Positions 33,390 to 36,275 of a stretch of DNA of 36,275 nucleotides are shown here, in pieces. The DNA is from Oribacterium sp. NK2B42 (GTDB taxonomy: Bacteria > Bacillota > Clostridia > Lachnospirales > Lachnospiraceae), in assembly GCF_000424445.1 (NCBI RefSeq), contig NZ_AUJX01000041.1:1-36275 (forward strand). The letters are read 5' to 3'. Made by a program: the position numbers and the translations under genes. The notes under the pieces are model-generated. The model had not been told where the DNA came from. It ran no database searches and saw only the letters and a program-made list of their open reading frames with translations. The stretch's first letter is position 1, and every line of letters starts with the position of its first letter.

Positions 33390-33426
33390 GATCCCCGGAG
33401 TAACGGATTTGTTTACTCCGGGGATC
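33390..33426. terminator. terminator hairpin after PPK2
   Basis: GATCCCCGGAGTAA/TTACTCCGGGGATC, 14 pairs around a 9-nt loop, followed on the plus strand by GTCTGTTTAAG. It lies between convergent genes and may end both. Confidence 0.65.
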
Positions 33427-33462
33427 GTCTGTTTAAGTGATCTGATGATTTCACTTCTCATT

Positions 33463-33816
33463 TTATTCTTCTTTTGTTTTAACTTCCAGCAAATCCTTCT
33501 TCTCGTTCTTTATCTCCCAATGGATAAGGAAAGTAAGAAGTCCTCTGAGGATGATTATCGCGCCAAGTATCCCAAGCTCTCTCCACTCACGGACAACAAC
33601 TGTACGGAGAACCTCTCCGCCCATCTTAAACTCAAGAGCAAGAGCGATACCTTCTCCAAGATCCAGACGCACATGCTTGTCATGATTGAGCCATCTTAAA
33701 AAGCATTTAACTGCAGTCGAAACAAGTACCAGAATTCCTACCATTTCAAGCAGGATCGTACAAATCGCAACAACATTCTCAAGTAAAAAATCAAGTACCG
33801 AAACCAAAGATTCCAT
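33463..33816 (-). CDS. DUF1622 family membrane protein
   Basis: 117 residues with about three membrane segments (8-38 and 80-100). The sequence LDLGEGIALALEFKMGGEVLRT is the recognisable core of DUF1622 inner-membrane proteins; the function is not established. The C-terminus is basic and acidic mixed (NEKKDLLEVKTKEE), facing the cytoplasm probably. It lies 125 nt before a terminator belonging to the FUSC gene. Confidence 0.85.
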   Translation of the reverse strand: MESLVSVLDFLLENVVAICTILLEMVGILVLVSTAVKCFLRWLNHDKHVRLDLGEGIALALEFKMGGEVLRTVVVREWRELGILGAIIILRGLLTFLIHWEIKNEKKDLLEVKTKEE

Positions 33817-33949
33817 AATTCATATTCCCCTTCATAATAAGATATCCACTATTATAAACTATAATCGGTCTACATTATACCAGAATATGGTTTTATAAGT
33901 TAAACCCGAATACTCCTGAATTCCATAAAAATGGTTTTTGAAATAATGC

Positions 33950-33995
33950 ATAATAAAAAGAAGTCGGTTTCATGATTTCCATAAAAACCGACTTC
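33950..33995 (-). terminator. intrinsic terminator after the FUSC gene
   Basis: On the minus strand GAAGTCGGTTT/AAACCGACTTC closes a 14-nt loop and is followed by TTTTTATTA. Confidence 0.8.
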
Positions 33996-34010
33996 AAAAT
34001 AATCGACGGA

Positions 34011-34697
34011 TTAAAAACTATGTCTCTCAATATATCTGGCTTTTCTTTCCTCACGCTTTGCAGCCCTGCCTTCTGCATCCAGCTGTGGAAGTGATCCACA
34101 CTTGTTTGCGTAGCTCCAGGCCCTGAAGCCCTCCGTCATAGCCTCGAAAAAAGTAAGGAGATCAACTCCCTTTTCACGATCTATCATAGTAGGACGGAGC
34201 ATTGATATACCGAGACTTATAAGAACACCAACTCCTGTGTCAATGATTCTGGCGATTGTATAACTTACAAAGTTTCCCACCGGCTGTGTGCAAAGTACTA
34301 CGAAATATACTACCGTACCCGGCTGGATAGCATTATTAGCGCCCAAAACGAAATTGATCAGCATTACAAAAAATACACCGATGCAGAGATATACCTCTCC
34401 CGGGATTCCAAAAGGAGTATTCATATAAAGCCAATATGAAGGGATAACAACAAGCCCTCCGATGAAAGTCCCTACAAATCTGTTGAATCCGTTATGGAAT
34501 CCTTCCTGGAACTGGCTGCCCATACCATAAACAGCGCCAATGCAGGCAAAGCAGGGATTACGATCTCCAAGAAGATACTTATAAATCACAGCTGTAACAA
34601 AACAAGCTATAACTGTACGAATAATACGATTTGTATATTTCGGCATCTTCAACTTATCGGCAACCGTCTTGAATCTTGATGTTTTTTCGCCCTCCAT
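34011..34697 (-). CDS. FUSC/aromatic acid exporter family membrane protein
   Basis: 228 residues. The ATG at 34697 is chosen because AAGGAG lies nine bases upstream; a GTG at 34718 would give a slightly longer N-terminus. Six hydrophobic segments lie between about 20 and 170 (RTVIACFVTAVIYKYLLGDRN, FVGTFIGGLVVIPSYWLYM, RIIDTGVGVLISLGISMLRP). The RTxxA...NPxFACIGAVxxM pattern is typical of ArAE_1/FUSC proteins. These are putative exporters of aromatic acids; substrate unknown. The C-terminal 50 residues are charged and cytoplasmic. Downstream neighbour is DUF1622. Confidence 0.8.
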   Translation of the reverse strand: MEGEKTSRFKTVADKLKMPKYTNRIIRTVIACFVTAVIYKYLLGDRNPCFACIGAVYGMGSQFQEGFHNGFNRFVGTFIGGLVVIPSYWLYMNTPFGIPGEVYLCIGVFFVMLINFVLGANNAIQPGTVVYFVVLCTQPVGNFVSYTIARIIDTGVGVLISLGISMLRPTMIDREKGVDLLTFFEAMTEGFRAWSYANKCGSLPQLDAEGRAAKREERKARYIERHSF

Positions 34698-34882
34698 TGA
34701 CTTAGTCTCCTTTTGCACTCAATAAAAAATCAAATTATCAATTGACCGAAAGGAGCTATCAACCATCAGTAGAAATTCTTATCACGTCAAGAACCTTTCG
34801 CTTTATTACTGTTAAAATAATATCTATTTTTATAATTTTTGCAAGTATATTTAATTGCATTTAATTGTTTTTCTTTGCATGC

Positions 34883-34922
34883 AAAAAGCGAGTCTACATA
34901 ACTGACGTATGCAAACCCGCTA
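34883..34922 (-). terminator. terminator after the DUF554 gene
   Basis: On the minus strand AGCGGGT/ACTCGCT (one G-U pair) is followed by TTTTTGC. Also possible as a weak stem on the plus strand. Confidence 0.6.
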
Positions 34923-34953
34923 TTTAGTATTAACTACGTAAGAATTCAGATCA

Positions 34954-35679
34954 TCAGGATACCAGCGGAATAATAAATGTTGTCCATAAATGACTAATGG
35001 GCATCGCAATGACCATGGCCGGAATCATATCCGCAACCGGAAAATCCTTTAGTTTCATCATTCTGAATCCTGTGGCTATAAGCAAAATTCCACCACAGGC
35101 TTTAAAATCATTGATCATAGATTCTGTGCAAAACGGATAGATGGCATTTGCGAAAGCGAACAATGCTAAAAATATGATGCACTGAGGTATGGCTATAAAG
35201 CTTGTTATTATTCCGAGGCTGCAGGCAAATATCAATGCAGTTGCAATATCAAGAATTGATTTAGCAAGAAGAATACTGTGATCACCTGTCATTCCGGAAA
35301 CTATACTTCCATATATTCCGGTACCGCTGACACAGAACAAAACAATTGCAGTCACAAGCTGCTTCTTATAATCCTCGTCTAAGTCTCCTCTTCCTTTAAA
35401 AACTTTGGAAATGCAATTTCCCATCCAAAGTCCTCCGGCAGAGATCTTATCACCAAGTTTAACCGCAAAACCTATAATTGTGCCCAAAAGAACAGAAAGC
35501 ATGACAGCAGGCATATTGGATAAAAGAACAACCGAACATATCCCCATAGTCATGGCACATACTCCAAAAATAGCATTCATGCTTTCCACTACTTTTTTAG
35601 ATAAACCGGTTCCTAAAACATTTCCTACAAGTCCGCCTATAATAACAGCAGCTGCATTAACAAGAACACCTATCGGCAT
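34954..35679 (-). CDS. DUF554 family membrane protein
   Basis: 241 residues, about seven membrane segments. The start MPIGVLVNAAAVIIGGLVGN and the internal FGVCAMTMGICSV, together with KACGGILLIATGFRMM, match the DUF554 (YdfK) family. A transport role is commonly supposed but not shown. GGGAGG lies five bases before the ATG at 35679. It is preceded by the second copy of the conserved leader element. Confidence 0.88.
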   Translation of the reverse strand: MPIGVLVNAAAVIIGGLVGNVLGTGLSKKVVESMNAIFGVCAMTMGICSVVLLSNMPAVMLSVLLGTIIGFAVKLGDKISAGGLWMGNCISKVFKGRGDLDEDYKKQLVTAIVLFCVSGTGIYGSIVSGMTGDHSILLAKSILDIATALIFACSLGIITSFIAIPQCIIFLALFAFANAIYPFCTESMINDFKACGGILLIATGFRMMKLKDFPVADMIPAMVIAMPISHLWTTFIIPLVS

Positions 35680-35729
35680 ATGATCCTCCCAAAAGCAACA
35701 ATTTTACCGTGCCAATCAATATAACCACT

Positions 35730-35793
35730 CTCATCTATTAACGCTGTTTTTGAGCCTTAATATCTGACACATAGATGCACATCTATCCGGCTC
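35730..35793 (-). promoter_or_regulatory. conserved leader element, copy 2 (before DUF554)
   Basis: Minus strand: GAGCCGGATAGATGTGCATC, TATGTGTCAG, then a hairpin ATTAA-..-AAAAACA-..-TTAAT. It parallels the element before cpsB. The ATAGATG/CATCTAT hairpin is perfect here. It ends about 50 nt before the DUF554 start. Confidence 0.5.
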
Positions 35794-35897
35794 TTTTATT
35801 GAAATAATATGCGTTGACAAAAATAATAACATGTTATCTTTTGCATATGCAATTAATATTTTACATACATAAAGAAACTTATATAATCAGAAATATT

Positions 35898-35945
35898 TAT
35901 CCATCGGGGACGGTTCTCGCCGGCGAGAACCGTCCCCGATGGATA
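35898..35945. repeat. 48-nt perfect palindrome with GGGGACGGTTCT core
   Basis: 24-bp arms meet with no loop at 35921/35922; the core GGGGACGGTTCT and its complement are present. A partial copy (GGCAAGAACCGTCCC) follows at 35951. The GGGACGGTTC motif is characteristic of REP-type repeats mobilised by Y1 (TnpA_REP) transposases in many bacteria; that link is from general knowledge. Confidence 0.8.
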
Positions 35946-35980
35946 TTGACGGCAAGAACCGTCCCTGGGGAATAAAATTT

Positions 35981-36014
35981 ATAAAAAAAAGAAGTAGTCT
36001 ATGCTACTTCTTTT
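35981..36014 (-). terminator. terminator after tRNA-Asp
   Basis: Minus strand AAAAGAAGTAG/CTACTTCTTTT stem with a 6-nt loop followed by a T-run. Confidence 0.75.
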
Positions 36015-36020
36015 CTAAAG

Positions 36021-36094
36021 CGACCCGGGACGGAATCGAACCGACGACCTCCGCCGTGACAGGGCGGCGCTCTAACCGACTGAGCCACCGGGCC
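36021..36094 (-). tRNA. tRNA-Asp(GTC)
   Basis: 74 nt on the minus strand. Acceptor arms GGCCCGG/CCGGGTC pair with one G-U; the D-arm GCTC..GAGC, the anticodon arm CCGCC-CTGTCAC-GGCGG with anticodon GTC, and the T-arm GTCGGTTCGATTCCGTC are complete. The 3' CCA is not encoded. A terminator follows at 35981-36014. Confidence 0.95.
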
Positions 36095-36124
36095 ATATTA
36101 CTTTGATCATTTTCAAAAGCTATT

Positions 36125-36198
36125 ATAGAATCCTGACGGATTCTCTTGAACCGCTCAAAACCTTGCGGTTCTTTTGATCTATCGATCAAATGTTTTAT
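36125..36198. repeat. three-hairpin dispersed repeat, copy 2
   Basis: GAATCC/GGATTC, GAACCGC/GCGGTTC and TTTGATC-TATC-GATCAAA hairpins in a row, matching 30174-30248. It lies upstream of the tRNA gene. Confidence 0.75.
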
Positions 36199-36275
36199 CG
36201 TACCTTCAAAACAGCATACCATTTATGAATCATTCCCGGTAATCCATCTAAACCTCTAACCTTTCCAGCCTTTTT

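Larger units (their letters stand above)
35680..36020. other. intergenic region between DUF554 and tRNA-Asp
   Basis: No gene. It holds the second leader element (35730-35793), a TTGACA at 35814-35819 with no clear -10 box, the 48-nt palindrome at 35898-35945 with a half copy after it, and the tRNA terminator at 35981-36014. Confidence 0.5.

Noticed and set aside
36004-36222. 72-residue minus-strand frame at the right edge
   Set aside because: It is laid over tRNA-Asp and the three-hairpin repeat.

Overview
The window looks like chromosome of a Gram-positive, low-to-mid GC anaerobe of the class Clostridia, most likely a Lachnospiraceae / Butyrivibrio-type bacterium. This rests on the CpsB-CpsC-CpsD type phosphorelay, an LCP anchoring protein, strong AGGAGG-type ribosome binding sites, DUF4869, a YlcI/YnfO-like ribbon-helix-helix protein, and a butyrate-type thiolase. 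The family assignment is inferred from protein character, not from a marker gene.

Left edge (1-464): the 3' end of a DDE transposase gene, then a short gene-poor stretch. From 465 to 22556 every gene is on the minus strand. Read in transcription order this is one exopolysaccharide/capsule operon. It starts with CpsB phosphatase, Wzz-like CpsC and a tyrosine-tailed CpsD kinase. A CapD/PglF-type 4,6-dehydratase and a DegT aminotransferase then make a 4-amino-6-deoxy sugar nucleotide. Next come a glycosyltransferase, an LpxD-like acyltransferase, the initiating phosphoglycosyltransferase, a PIG-L deacetylase, a hexapeptide acyltransferase, an acyl carrier protein, a FabG-like reductase, an AMP-forming acyl ligase and a PglD/NeuD-like acyltransferase. 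The operon continues with a glycosyltransferase, a Stealth sugar-phosphate transferase, Wzy polymerase, a glycosyltransferase, Wzx flippase, an acetyltransferase, a LicD phosphotransferase, a TagD-like cytidylyltransferase and finally a thiolase.

The most interesting reading is that 9853-15758 (perhaps with the thiolase at 465) is a dedicated acyl-chemistry cassette. An acid is loaded on its own carrier protein, possibly as a 3-hydroxyacyl group. It is then placed on an amino sugar by an LpxD-like enzyme that keeps the catalytic histidine, with a PIG-L deacetylase able to expose the amine. This resembles the LpxC/LpxD logic of lipid A, but in a Gram-positive capsule locus. Stealth, LicD and the cytidylyltransferase add a second layer: phosphodiester-linked units.

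22557-25707 is a regulatory and anchoring flank: a structured leader before cpsB, a secreted Ser/Asp-rich protein, an LCP ligase and a small HTH protein. Divergent from it lie a tiny ribbon-helix-helix gene (25708-25875) and a large membrane-anchored SGNH-like protein whose nucleophile serine is alanine. 28402-29829 encodes an unusual P-loop/TOPRIM-like ATPase paired with a DUF4869 protein. Two hypothetical genes, a class II PPK2, and three small membrane-protein genes (DUF1622, FUSC, DUF554) follow, ending with tRNA-Asp(GTC).

Several non-coding elements stand out: a 65-nt leader motif present both before cpsB and before the DUF554 gene; a three-hairpin repeat at 30174 and 36125; a 48-nt perfect palindrome at 35898; a 23-bp inverted repeat at 28328; and a heavily structured stretch at 29911-30095. 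No CRISPR array, rRNA or prophage was seen.
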